DNA from: Scatophagus argus
Lineage: Eukaryota; Chordata; Actinopteri; Scatophagidae
DNA: 64,000 nt
Direction: 5' to 3'
Assembly (NCBI RefSeq): GCF_020382885.2
Contig: NC_058502.1
Coordinates: forward strand, 11,435,950-11,499,949
Shown here: piece after piece, positions 28,170 to 38,970 of the stretch
Numbering within the stretch: the stretch's first letter is position 1
Layout of the letters: the number at the start of each line of letters is the position of its first letter
The notes under the pieces: generated by a model
Database searches by the model: none
The model's input: the letters and a program-made list of their open reading frames with translations, nothing else
What the model was told of the DNA's origin: nothing
Position numbers and translations under genes: made by a program

Positions 28170-28980
28170 CAGCATACACGTTGTAGCACCAATCACATCC
28201 ATATTGTGGGGTCGTTGTCATCACAACCTTGTTGAGTATACAGCATTCGGACAGAAGGCGCTGACAAAAACTGTTTGTGTCGGACAACACTAAAACAGAG
28301 CTGGTCAGAAGGAAATCAGAGTCAGGGTTTTAGTCCGCCGCGCTTCAGTAAGTGTTCAGTATAGTTTGCTGTTGTACAAAAACATAAAAATATATAATTT
28401 TAAAAAAGATATTGAAAAGAATTCCTTGTGAAAACAGCTGTGACGATCCTGTGAGAGGTTGTATCTCAACACATATCTAGAAAACAAAGCCATTGTATGG
28501 TAAACTTAAGACTGAATATACTGCTAGCACACTATAATAAGCCCATACAGGAATATTATAATGATTCATTGTGTGGGAAAATTACATTAAATTACTGGGA
28601 AACAAACTTAAGAGGTGGCTGGAGCTTGAGCTTGGCTACAACTACACACACATGTCACACCTGCCCTAACGAAGGGGTACAACACACCCTCCAAACACAT
28701 TTCCAATCACACTCCCATCCTGGGTGGCTGGACCTCTGTAACAGGAGCTGCTCGGGTGTTTACATGTCAGACATCCTTAAATACACCGACTGTAAGGAGT
28801 CATTTTTGGATGATTCTGGGGAGACAGTAGAGACAAACCTGTGATTAGAGTAGCTGTTGAGTTAAATTACAGTGAAGTTAACTATTCCTCATCTTGCTGT
28901 GGATAACCCCCCCCACCCCACCCCCAATCAAGGACCCACACCCCTCCTCCCTGTCCCCTTTTGCCCCCGTTTAAGTCTCA

Positions 28981-29478
28981 TCAGATGACCGTTTGTTCTC
29001 CCCGACACTTCCTGCACGCCCCATAAATAACAGACAGGAGGTACGCCAGGCAGCACAGGCAGGAGAACACGGTGGCCGTCAGGTAGACCTTGTACAGACA
29101 GAGGTGCTTATACTGCTCCAGGTTGCAGTATGAGTTGCGATCCGTCTTGTAGATCATGACACCTATAGCCGGCAGGTAAAGCACGGCGGCGGCCACGTCG
29201 TGCGCCAGGTTGGTGGTCAACCAGCGCTCCCCTCCCAGCAGCGGGACGAGGTCCTGCTTGTCCAGGAGCGTGAGGAAGAAAAGGGCGAGGGTGAGGAGCC
29301 AGAAGAGGACTGCGACGAACAGGACGAAGTGAATAGATCCCTCGTATTTGTTGGCGGCGATGGTGACCCACAGACCGGCTCCAAACACAATCTGCAGGAT
29401 GCGGATGATTCCCAAAAAACTCGTGAGGAACTTCAGGATATTCTCCCTCACCTGCGGCTGGGGAGGTTGGGGTGGCAT
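28981..29478 (-). CDS. marveld1: MARVEL domain-containing protein 1, single coding exon
   Basis: The small four-pass MARVEL protein has 165 codons, close to the size of human MARVELD1. After a short proline-rich N-terminus (MPPQPPQPQ), four hydrophobic segments lie at about 20-41, 51-72, 91-110 and 130-153, the MARVEL topology. Family matches include WVTIAANKY, HFVLFVAVLFWLLTLALFFLTLL, LAHDVAAAVLY, SYCNL and YLLSVIYG. The C-terminal tail is cysteine-rich (ACRKCRG). The start is the ATG at 29478, preceded by a purine-rich stretch. It lies divergent from avpi1, as in the human 10q24 arrangement where the two genes are neighbours, which supports orthology. Human MARVELD1 has been linked to membrane, nuclear and microtubule localisation; nothing in the sequence decides that. 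Confidence 0.93.
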   Translation of the reverse strand: MPPQPPQPQVRENILKFLTSFLGIIRILQIVFGAGLWVTIAANKYEGSIHFVLFVAVLFWLLTLALFFLTLLDKQDLVPLLGGERWLTTNLAHDVAAAVLYLPAIGVMIYKTDRNSYCNLEQYKHLCLYKVYLTATVFSCLCCLAYLLSVIYGACRKCRGEQTVI

Positions 29479-29643
29479 CTCTCTCTCCTCCTCCGGTCAC
29501 TCTCGGTCCCTTTTTCCCGAACAGGGCGGGTGCTTTCTTCCAGCTGCAAACAGCTGGAGAAAATATGGGCTTAAGCTGGAAAGAACGAGTTGGAAGACCG
29601 CGTTTGTGGTCTCAGAATAAAGCCAAAAGAGGACACGTTTAGG

Positions 29644-29930
29644 TATATAAAAGGAACTCTCTGTTCTTTCCACAGCCCCGGGGTTTTGAAATGAAAAACC
29701 TTCTTGTATGTTTCGTCTTTTCCGTTTCCTCTGTTGAATGTAGCGTCTGTGCTGGGGGGCTGGGTGATGAAGAGGGGGCGGCCTGTAATTCAAATCCTGC
29801 TCCTCCTCTGCTGGACTGCCTTGATTCATCCACCGCCACTCATCTGCTGATGTATTTCCCCATGGTGCAGTTTCCCCTGGGCTGTGTGACCTTTAACCTC
29901 CAGTCTTTTCGGAGAGGAAGGGCTTTATGA
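29644..29930 (+). other. TATA box plus short secretory-looking ORF, antisense to marveld1 5' flank
   Basis: A consensus TATA box (TATATAAAAGG at 29644-29654, plus strand) lies 47 bp before an ATG that opens a 79-codon frame (29691-29930). Its N-terminus, MKNLLVCFVFSVSSVECSVC, looks like a signal peptide. No family is recognised. It overlaps the likely marveld1 leader on the other strand. It may be chance or an antisense transcript. Confidence 0.15.
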
Positions 29931-30015
29931 AAGTGAAATTTCCTGGACTGTAAATGTGGAAGACAGAAATTCTTGGCAAAACATAAGCGAAATCACTCGC
30001 AGGCTGACATGTAGA

Positions 30016-30366
30016 CAGTTGGTGGAGGAATATCCAGATCCTTTACTTAAGTAAAAAAATCCTGTTATCAAACTGTAAAAGTACTCCTTTACATCAAAAG
30101 TCCTGCGTTGAAGGTCCCTTAACTTGGAAAACATCTGCCAGATTCATCTTATAATTGTACAGTTTTGGTACTGATACTGAGAAATTTTCATGAAAAATTA
30201 TTTATTACTTGTATGAGCTGTGGGGTAGTTTAATCTTAATTTGTAAAGTAACTAGGCATTTAACTTAAGATGCTGTGTGTGACGTAGAAAGTACAATATG
30301 AGAAAGTGGAAATGCAGTAAGTGCATTTCTGCATGAGTAACTGCTCTTTGTTACTTTCAACCAATG
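30016..30366. mobile_element. Probable hAT-type non-autonomous element (about 350 bp)
   Basis: The left end starts CAGTTGGTGGAGGAA and continues CAGATCCTTTACTTAAG, then GTAAAAGTACTCC and AAAGTCCTGCGTTGAA. The right end is GTTACTTTCAACCAATG, an imperfect inverted copy of the left end. I recognise this as the abundant teleost repeat whose ends read CAGTGGTGGAA...TTCCACCACTG. Flanking octamers CATGTAGA and GATATAGA agree at six of eight positions, in keeping with the 8-bp duplications of hAT elements. It lies between marveld1 and avpi1. Confidence 0.5.
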
Positions 30367-30594
30367 ATATAGACAGTATTTGTTTTTCTTTAACTGAAGC
30401 CTGTGTTGAAATATTTGGCTTAGTACACCTAACTATGAAACAGTGTAAGTCTGTGTAATAACACAGAGTCTGTTCATATTGCCCAGATGTTTACGATCCC
30501 ATGCGTCATCCTGTTTGCGTGTTTGCGCGCAGGACGCTCACATGTTGCCTCCCTGTCACATAACTGACAGACGCTTCTCGCGCCAGCCAGGCTC

Positions 30595-30606
30595 ATTGAC
30601 GTCAAT
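30595..30606. promoter_or_regulatory. avpi1: Palindromic cAMP response element of avpi1
   Basis: ATTGACGTCAAT is a perfect 12-bp palindrome holding the full CRE TGACGTCA (30597-30604). It lies about 100 bp upstream of the probable avpi1 start. An inverted CCAAT (ATTGG, 30672-30676) and an A/T-rich TATA-like AAATAAAG follow at usual promoter spacing. Full CREs bind CREB/ATF proteins. Confidence 0.6.
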
Positions 30607-30704
30607 GGATTTCAACAGCCACGCCCTATGAGGTCCAGGGGCGGAGCCAGCACGTCCTCCCCAGACCCGTGATTGGTCAAAATAAAGCTCTTTCCCAGCC
30701 CCGA

Positions 30705-30935
30705 AAGGAGGAGACAGAAAATCTCTCTACGGTCATTAGTCGTTTGAAAACATTGATTTGTGATTGACAGTCGGCTCAAGGACACAAATTGATTTCAGGT
30801 GAGGCTGGACAAACAGATTGTCCTGCGTCGTTTGTGCATGAGGGGCAGCTTTCATTGCCGGAAAACAGCGAGGCGAGTGAAGCGGAGGAAATGCAATAGG
30901 AGCCGAGTGCATTGAACGCATCAGCTCAGCTTCGG
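30705..30935 (+). other. avpi1: Probable avpi1 non-coding first exon
   Basis: This lies downstream of the CRE/CCAAT cluster and ends at CTTCGG|GTAAGC (30935). A second possible donor, TTTCAG|GTGAGG, sits at 30798. Neither produces an in-frame start that extends the protein, so the exon is taken as leader. The start is estimated from promoter spacing. The intron to the coding exon would be about 1.25 kb. Confidence 0.5.
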
Positions 30936-32218
30936 GTAAGCAGATGTCTCTTCATTTTTCACATGACTCTCACAAGACTATTGTCTGCTGCCTTTTCCCC
31001 ATAGCATAATGAAAGCCGGTACGGTGGCCTATACGGTGGCCTGCAGTAAGTTGTTAAGTGGATGCCTCGTATTTTATCTTTGTCATATACGAACGAATAT
31101 GCAACAAATATATCAAAGGTCGTACTTCCTTTTTTCGGTGTCTGTTCATAGCATAAACAAATCTGCGCTGGTAACAGTAGGTGTTATAAACAGGAAGCTG
31201 TCAAGAGGAAACTAATCAAGAAGCCTGTTGTCCATGGCGTTGACAGTCAGCTCACAGGCATGTCCTCGAATGACCTGCTTGCTGTTGGAGCTGCGTGCAG
31301 GGCGATTTAATTATTGCTCATAAGGTGATTGTGACCTACAGTATTGTTTGTTTTCTCCTCTATTGCTAGATAAACACGTAAAACAAACAAACAAACAAAA
31401 ACTTAAAATAAACATTTGGCGTGGATGTTTAAAGTGCATCTGATAGGACTGAACAGTGTAAAGATTTGAATGAATGAGAGGAATGAAGAGAAGATCAACT
31501 TTATCCCTGATCCAACACAATAATAAGTTTCACAAAATGATTATTTTTATGTTGTCCAAGCAACAGTCCAAAAACCAAAGACTCTTCATTTGCATCCTAA
31601 ATTATAACAAAAGCAGCAAATCCCGACATTTAAGAAGCTATAACCAAATGTATGACATTTTTGCTTGGTACATTACAGAAACGGTTAACCGAACTAGCTG
31701 CCAACTAATTATCTTTCAATCAACTAATCACGGTAGCTCTAAAAAAAAAATCATCTCAACTGCAGCTCTTCCATCGCTGAGTCGATCTGCTGTTGAAACC
31801 TCTGAGCAAGGAAGTAAGCGGACCCTTGAGATTGTTTTGTCAAGCTGAAAGAAAGTCGTGTTGATCGAAAAGCCGCTGACCCACATGCAGTCATGATCTT
31901 GGTCACTTAGCTCTGTTAGTGTCCCACTTCAAACCATATGTGACTAGAGGCAGATAAAGTTGCCATCTGTAGTTTAATGGGCTTTCAAACACAGCTGGTC
32001 ACTAACTTCCTAAAGTAGGATTAAAGAATCAAGACACGCAGCTCATTGGCTGACTGTTGTCAGTTGTGACGTAGTCTGTGCTCATGTACGTATGTGTTGT
32101 TTTGTCACATATGAATGACAAACTTGAAACACCTTTTACTTTGTGGGCACGTCTTAATGAGTTGAAACTCGGCCTGGTTTCTCCACAGGACGGAGCCAGT
32201 GTATCTGTCTTTCTGCAG

Positions 32219-32881
32219 ATGGATACCGGACCTGTTCCTCCTACTTCCTCGCTGTGGCGGCTGACTGAGAGGAGGAGCAGGAAGGCGGGCTCGGGGAACA
32301 TTTTCAGCAGTGTGAATCTGTGGCAGCTCCAGAGACTGTTCAGGGCGGCTGGGGACCAGGATGCGGAGCAGAGAGCCCAACTTGTTTGGGGCCATGGGGA
32401 TGAGGCTGAACTCGCTCAGGCCTTGATAGGACTGAGGGCTCGAAGTCACAGAAGGGGGCTGAGGGCTAACGGGAGGGATGCACTGGGCTCACACTGGCTA
32501 CGAGCCTTCAATCACCTCAGGTAGCAAAGCTGCTGGTACTTGATATCACTTCATATGTATGCAACATTAAACATAGTGACTTTTTAATCTCTCGGTCTCC
32601 ATATGGTCTTTATGTTGTTCAGGATCGGGGAGAGCTCACCACGAATCCAGGGGAAGGATCCTGGGGAGGAGAGTGATTCTGAGGCAGGAGCACACAGCAG
32701 CCCAGAGCCACACGGACACACCTCTGTGGGGAAAACAGAAAAAGGTACAGGGGCCACAATGGGATTAACTGAGAGCCAGGGCCCCATAGGGACTTCTGAG
32801 AGACTAGTTAGAACCAGCTCAGGACTGAGACGAGGAGGAGAGAACGACCCAGAGAGATACCTCCACAGAATACTCCACTGA
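32219..32881 (+). CDS. avpi1: Arginine vasopressin-induced protein 1, complete, two coding exons
   Basis: AVPI1 (VIP32) was described as a vasopressin-induced transcript in kidney cells and linked to MAPK activation. The coding parts are 32219-32520 and 32623-32881, giving 186 codons against 147 in human. The acceptor of the first coding exon (CTCCACAG) is at 32188, and the ATG lies 30 bp inside. The intron of 102 bp has donor GTAGCA and acceptor TTGTTCAG, and splits an Arg codon. The conserved core is NIFSSVNLWQLQRLFRAAGDQDAEQRAQLVW (residues 27-57), like human [31 protein letters not shown], and the C-terminus RYLHRILH matches human YLHQIRH. Between them lies a long low-complexity linker. 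Divergent marveld1 next door supports orthology. Confidence 0.9.
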
Positions 32882-33061
32882 CTTGACCTCTGAGACACAG
32901 AACTGACTTTTAGACTCTCCTTCAGAGAGTCTCTTAAAAGTCTGCACAGCCTGCTCGTCTCTCCTGAGAATTGTTCTGATGTGTTCAGAAACTGGACGAC
33001 TACTACTACTACAGTTACACATAAAAATGGTACACTGGTGCAGACGCATCTCCACCTGCAT

Positions 33062-33067
33062 AATAAA
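33062..33067 (+). terminator. avpi1: Likely avpi1 polyadenylation signal
   Basis: AATAAA 180 bp past the avpi1 stop codon. Other AATAAA hexamers at about 33258, 33533 and 33661 could give longer 3' ends. Confidence 0.5.
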
Positions 33068-34840
33068 GGCAGCACAAACACCTGACTGGCTCCCCGTATC
33101 TTATACAAGATATGAGAAGATGGGGTTCGCCTCTCAAGAACAGCCTTAAGCATTTCCATCCAAATTTATCTTGCCACTCACAACAATCATGTATGCTGGA
33201 AGTTTTGTAATTTGGTAGTGTAGCTCAAAAATGTTAGCAAGTTACTAATTATGAACCTATTTAATAAATAGCTGGCAACAACTTCAGTCAACCTTTTTAT
33301 TAGGCTGGAAGTGCTGATATGCAATGTATGGCTGCACTTTGGATGTACTTCTCAACTGTTATGTCCATCTGTTGTAAAGCTATATTATGTAGATGTATGT
33401 GTGTTAGATGATATGCTGTGTATGTACTGACTTGAAGATGTTAACATCTTGATTTTTTTTTTTTTATATTGAAGTGTGACAAGTTTAAGATTTACCCAAC
33501 ATGTCCCTGGTTATGTGTGCGACTGTATTAAACTAATAAACAATATAGACGGGTATAATGAGATGTAGAAATACACGACCAAACATTAACGTTGGTACAA
33601 GTTTAGAGCTGTTGACTAAAATTCAATCATTTGTGTTCAACATGTAACGGTTGCAGCATGAAATAAAGCCAGTTGCCGGTTTGTAGTTATCGACAGTGTC
33701 AGGTGGGCACCTCTGCCTAGAGACCAGAAACACTAAATAATATCTGCAGGGCCAAACTCATGAGAAAAGTCACACTTGAAACGGTAATGTTCTCAGTTTA
33801 AAACATTCATGGTAATGAATGCTGCTGTGTCACAAACCTCATTTTGATACAGGTTGATGTGTTTGTGTATGTGTGTCTTTTTTTTTTTTCTTTTTTAAGA
33901 TTTATGGTAATAAAAGAACAAGTCTTTGTATTGTTTATCTCGTTTCTTTTTTTAAATGCAGTCACAATAACACTGGCTATATCTGTACTGAACAGGCTCA
34001 AAGTGGATGTGCAGGCAACATTCAAGCAGTTTTCACCTTCATTTATCTTAAAAGAGTCTGTTTTTGGATTATCTTCACTTGCCTTACATCATGTGCATGC
34101 AGTTCACACACATTCACACCCAGGAACTACAGCTTGACCTCAATGTCTGCCACAGAGCAGCTCCACTGCTGTAGCAGGGTTACGTGCATGACTAAAAGGT
34201 GCCCCATTAGCAGTTTTTCCATGAGTAAAAAGAGCATCCCACACTTAGTATACTCTTTCAAGTTTTTTGAGCTGTTCAGACAAATTAAATCACTGACTTT
34301 TTGGTGAAAAAGCTTTTATGAGCCTCACATTAATTCCATATTCCTTGAGCAACAAATTACACTATTAAAAACACATGCTGCACTCCTGTGGTCATATCCA
34401 GTACTGATGCCATCATGCACATCAGCTGGCAGTCACTAGATGGCACAAGAGGTTTTGTTTTGGGAGAGCAAACCTCTGCGCAGTCAGGAAAGGTTCATAC
34501 TTGACATGCATGGCGCATACTTTGCATAGAAAGCTTAAAAATTCAGAGTATGCTGTCATGAGCTTAAAGGGCAGACTCATTTTAAGAGATAAATAGGCAT
34601 ATTATTGATCCTAGCTTGTCGTGTTCAATTTGTCTTTTCTGCCAGGTTTAACAAATTACTTGAGCACGTGGTGATGGCTAATGAGTTGTAACGTTTTCAT
34701 AGCTAATGCAAATGTCCAAACCCTCAGGCAGAGTCACACCGTAACAGAGCAGAATATATTACACTGAATGGCCCTGCTGACTTGGTTTATTTCAGCAAGC
34801 CTTTAAGAAGGTTACTGACATGCAATGTAAATGTTATTAC

Positions 34841-34866
34841 ACCCCCCCACCCCCCCCACCCCCCCC
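34841..34866. repeat. C-rich low-complexity tract
   Basis: Three runs of seven or eight C separated by single A residues. Confidence 0.9.
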
Positions 34867-35408
34867 GTTCCTTACTAGCCTGTCATGTCATCAAGAACTG
34901 AAAGGGGGAAGCATTACTTAATAGATCAGGATACACAGAAAGGACTTTATATTCTAGATAATATATGAAGTTGGATAGTTGGACCAGGATTACCCAGCTG
35001 CCAGATGCCTTCTTAACCCATCAGCTTCTTCTGGGTGATGCCAAAGGATTCATGGGTCATCTGGAAGGTAAATTCCTTTCTGTCTGTCTGGGATTGACTC
35101 AGTAGTGCCTGGCTGATGCAAGGGCAAACTGAGGCATCTGTAGGGCAGCTTTACAATGTGCAGCAAACCCCAGCTGGCTCCCTCCCAGGTAATCCTCAAT
35201 TTGCTGAGCTTCTCACCTTGTTATGTAAAGTAAGCTCATTGCACAGGAAACCCCATTTTAGTGCCTGAATGGGTTATCTCAACTTTTCATTCACTCCATA
35301 AATCTTATAACCATAGATGAGATGTGGAATGATGATCCAGCAATAATATGCTTGCAGTTTGATTTAGTGCTCTGCTTTGGGCTTCAGCTCATCCTTCACC
35401 ATTATGGT

Positions 35409-36583
35409 CAGTGGTGGAACCCATAGATGTACATTTACCATATATTTTAATATCAATATTATACTTTATTCTCCTACTTCCCTACATTTGAGTGGGTGAT
35501 ATGTCTCGCTCCTCTGTGTTTCTTTGCTGGCTAGAGTTACTCAATCAAAATCTTAAATTAAACAAAATATCCATTAACCTTGCGATGCGCTGTTACAATG
35601 CAACCCCTTGCAGAAGTATCTCCAGAAGTGTACACTTGGGGTAACTTGTTACATTTCAGAGGTCTAAGAGTTGTTAGCAGTTGCACCAAGGAGTCTTTGC
35701 CCCTCTAAACCTCTGAGCTGGTTTTCCTTTAAGTAACTGTTTGACGTAAAATGATCGTGTATTTCATATAAAAAGCTTGCATTAAAGAAATAGTCCTGTG
35801 TGGCAGAACTTTGTTTTTTTCTTCTTCTTTTCTGTCTCATTAATCATATCACAACCAGTGGACTAAACTACCCAACTTTATACAGAACAGATTATAGCTC
35901 CACTTCAGTCAGTCACAGGGACCATTTTCAGCTGAAAGGACTTTTATCGTTGATACTTGAAAGGGACTGTTAACCCCAAAATAAAAAAATAAAAACACAT
36001 TTTCCTCTTACCTGTAGTGCCACTTACCCATCTAGATTGTTTTGGTGTGAGTTGCTGAATTTTGGAGATATCCCCTGTAGAGATTTCTGCCTTCCCATGA
36101 ATTTAATGAAACTAGATGTCTCTTTGCTTGTGGTGCACAAAGAGGCAAAAAAAAAAAAAAAAAAAAAAAAAATTACATCTGAAAAATTCAACAGCATTGT
36201 CTCTTTCCAGAAATCATGAGCAGGTTACTCAAGATAATCCACAAACCTTGCAGTGAGCAGTTTCATGAAATTATTTTCTTCCTGCCAAACCTCATCCGTA
36301 TCAGCAAGCAGAAGTAAACATACATCTACTCACGGATGGGAGGTTTGTTCTCACGAGAAGTCCAGATATAAACATGAATGATGTCCTCCTAATGTTTGCT
36401 ATCTTAGTTAATGATATGCAAAGAAAATGTTTCTTACATGAAATTGCTCACAACAAGGTCTGCTGGAGTTTGCTGAAAGTATTTATGTGCTTTGTGCTTT
36501 GAATGTAGGATCTTTAATTGTAATATATTCTGACATTTCTCTACTCCTACTTTTACTTAAATAAAGTACTTCCTCCGCCACTG
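35409..36583. mobile_element. Probable hAT-type element split by a nested repeat
   Basis: The left end CAGTGGTGGAAC (35409-35420) and right end TTCCTCCGCCACTG (36570-36583) form an imperfect inverted repeat. Internal hallmarks of the teleost family are present: ATGTACATTTAC near the left end, and TAGGATCTTTAATTGTAAT and TACTTTTACTTAAATAAAGTA near the right. The flanking octamers ATTATGGT and ATGTTGGT match at six of eight positions, as expected for an aged hAT target duplication. A second repeat occupies about 35961-36420. The ends resemble the copy at 30016-30366. Confidence 0.45.
35961..36420 (+). repeat. Interspersed teleost repeat nested in the hAT-like element
   Basis: Pieces such as GTTGCTGAATTTTGGAGATAT, CTTGTGGTGCACAAAG, TGTCTCTTTCCAGAAATCATG and GGTTACTCAAGATAATCCACA recur, in my memory, in many fish genomes as one repeat of about 400 bp. 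A run of 26 A residues (36147-36172) interrupts it. The class (SINE or MITE) is not clear and the borders are approximate. Confidence 0.45.
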
Positions 36584-37865
36584 ATGTTGGTAGTGAGTTT
36601 CATGTGCCTCAGTTAGCCTAGATTTAAGGAAGGCTCAATGTGGTGTAGGATGAGGGCCCAGACATGGCTCTGTAAGAATCCTGTTATGGCCTTAGATGGG
36701 CGGAAATCTGACTCCCTCTCCAATGAGGTTACCATGGGCCAATTAATGACACCTTGACCCTCTGAAATGGTAATAGTGGACTGATACCTTGGAGAGTCAC
36801 TGTTATATTGGTGCTTGGTAATAATTGTTTTATTGGTCAGATGTAGAATTAAATAAAAACCTTCCACTGAGACACTAATGCCATAAAACTAGGTTAACTT
36901 ACACCAGAGTTGCAGAAAGCATGTAGTCATGCTGACTTTTGCACTTGTAGCTATTATAGTTGAGTACACAACAAAAGTGTGGTGGCGAAGAAGAAAGAAA
37001 GAATCCTTTGTGGTGTATTGTTGCCTTCGAGGCAACATGCACATCTTAGCAGTTTTCTAAGTTATGTGCATATAAATGAAAGTCTCTCCGCTCCCAAAAT
37101 TATAAGCTCAATTTAGAAGTTAATGAAAAATGACAGAGGTGGGCTTTTCTGTGCAATGCCTGTGCAAATGACATGTATTTCTGGAACTCATTGCTCACTC
37201 CTTTGTGATAAAAGAAATGCCATTATGGGCCAAAGTAGATAAACCAAAAGTATTTGTAGCTTCTGCTCTTTGATCTTTCTTCCTGTTCACACATTTTAAT
37301 AATGGGACATAATGTGAGCTTTTTCCGTGTTGGTGGACTGAGATATTTGCATTTCTGCTGGCCACTCATTAGCCGGGTTGTCCAGAAACAAAGAATGAAT
37401 CGTCAAACTTCTTTCATCTTTCATGGTATTTATAATGGGAAACGTCTTTGGTCAGTACAGCTCCTCTAGAATAAAATTAAGAAAAATGTGTCAAACCTTG
37501 GCTATCCCTTAAAACTGCAGCAGACCATCAACTTTGCATCTCCTTTGCATCTTTATTAAATCCTGTTTTCTGGTGATCATAAATGAGATTTACACTGCTG
37601 CCTGTCTCCTAAATCTGTCCAATAACTGTCATTTTGGGGGACAACAACTTTTTATGATGTCCTCTTATCTGAAACTGAATCTCAGACTTCAAATATGCTT
37701 GTCACATTTTTTGGTACTGCTTTCCAGACATTTTAGCAGGGATGAGTGAAGGCAAGGCTGACAAAGGATGAAGAAAGAGTGGAGTGACAGCAGTAAGGAG
37801 AGCAAGAGGAGCAGATCGGATTTTCAAAAGGACGACAGGCACAAGAAGAAACAAGCTTTTCTTCC

Positions 37866-37869
<4 letters not shown>

Positions 37870-37901
<32 letters not shown>

Positions 37902-37904
37902 TGA
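37870..37904. repeat. (GT)n microsatellite
   Basis: GT dinucleotide run with one interruption (GTAT). Confidence 0.9.
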
Positions 37905-38071
37905 GTGACAACAGAAGCCGTATGCAGATTTTACATAAGCTAGGATCTGAGAGTTGAATGTGTCCCTGATGCATTGTAATTAGAGCACAGAACAGTAATT
38001 AGTGAAATGATATATACAGTACATGCTCCTTGTGCTCTGATAATAATCCCAGACCTTCACACATGCACACA

Positions 38072-38101
38072 CTCACACACACACACACACACACACACAC
38101 A
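38072..38101. repeat. (CA)n microsatellite
   Basis: Uninterrupted CA run, preceded by imperfect CA-rich sequence. Confidence 0.9.
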
Positions 38102-38439
38102 ACCCCTGTGCCACACTGGGTGTCTTTCTTCACAGAAGAATCACATAACACTGCGGCACAGCACTCATTGTTATTCCTTCCTCTGTGTCATTGAGTGCTT
38201 TGTTCTTATTCTCAGTACTGTACAGCCCGGGCTCTCGCTCGCCTCTGCAGTCTCTAAACATCAGGATGGTGCTGTATTCCTGCTCTCCTTTGACGTGAAC
38301 GCAGAACATCAAACATGATTCAACAGGAGTGCCCCGCTGGCCCGCAGTCAGCACCTTTTCAGTTTGCTCAATTTAAACACAGAGACTCAATCCTTTACTG
38401 AACCTTTAGGAATGAAAACTTGTTACAACCGATAACTGT

Positions 38440-38970
38440 TTGGTCGCAAAAGCACAAGAACACAGACTCTGGTGTGATCCAAGTTCAGCTGGGTTTATTG
38501 TAAAGGCAATTTATGCAGAGAAGGTAGTGGTGATGAACGAGAGGCAGGCAATGAGTGACTCAGGGAGGATGCTGAGCAGCAGGCAGGTAGGCAGGGTGAA
38601 GTTTGGACAGAGAGCAGAGGAGATATCCACTTTGAGATTAAGAAGAATAAGTAAAAACTTGGCTAAACAACAAGGGGCACTTAACAAACGTACCACACTG
38701 CTAGACTGAGCAATCTGGCGAGGACTGCCTGGAGAGCTAGGCTTCTGATACTATTGGTTGTTGAACTGATGAGAAACGGGTGAGGTGGCTGATGCAATCG
38801 GGAGGAGGAGTAGCTTGGACCAGGTGAGGTGCAGAGAGAGAGGATCATCACGCCCAGACACACACGAGTACTCACAGATAAGAGAACACAAAGGGCAGGA
38901 AACCAGGAGCAACACAAGGAAAAGAGTAAAAGAGCAAAAAAAAAAAAAAAAATCAAAATCATGACAAAAC
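38440..38970 (-). repeat. Possible degraded interspersed element
   Basis: A purine-rich block runs from GTTTATTGTAAAGGCAATTTA to an A-run (38937-38952) and ends ATCATGACAAAAC. Texture and ending resemble 3' parts of fish retroelements I have seen, read from the minus strand. I cannot name the family. Confidence 0.25.

Noticed and set aside
32584..33159. 191-codon minus-strand frame
   Set aside because: Antisense to avpi1 exon 3 and 3' UTR; no family features.
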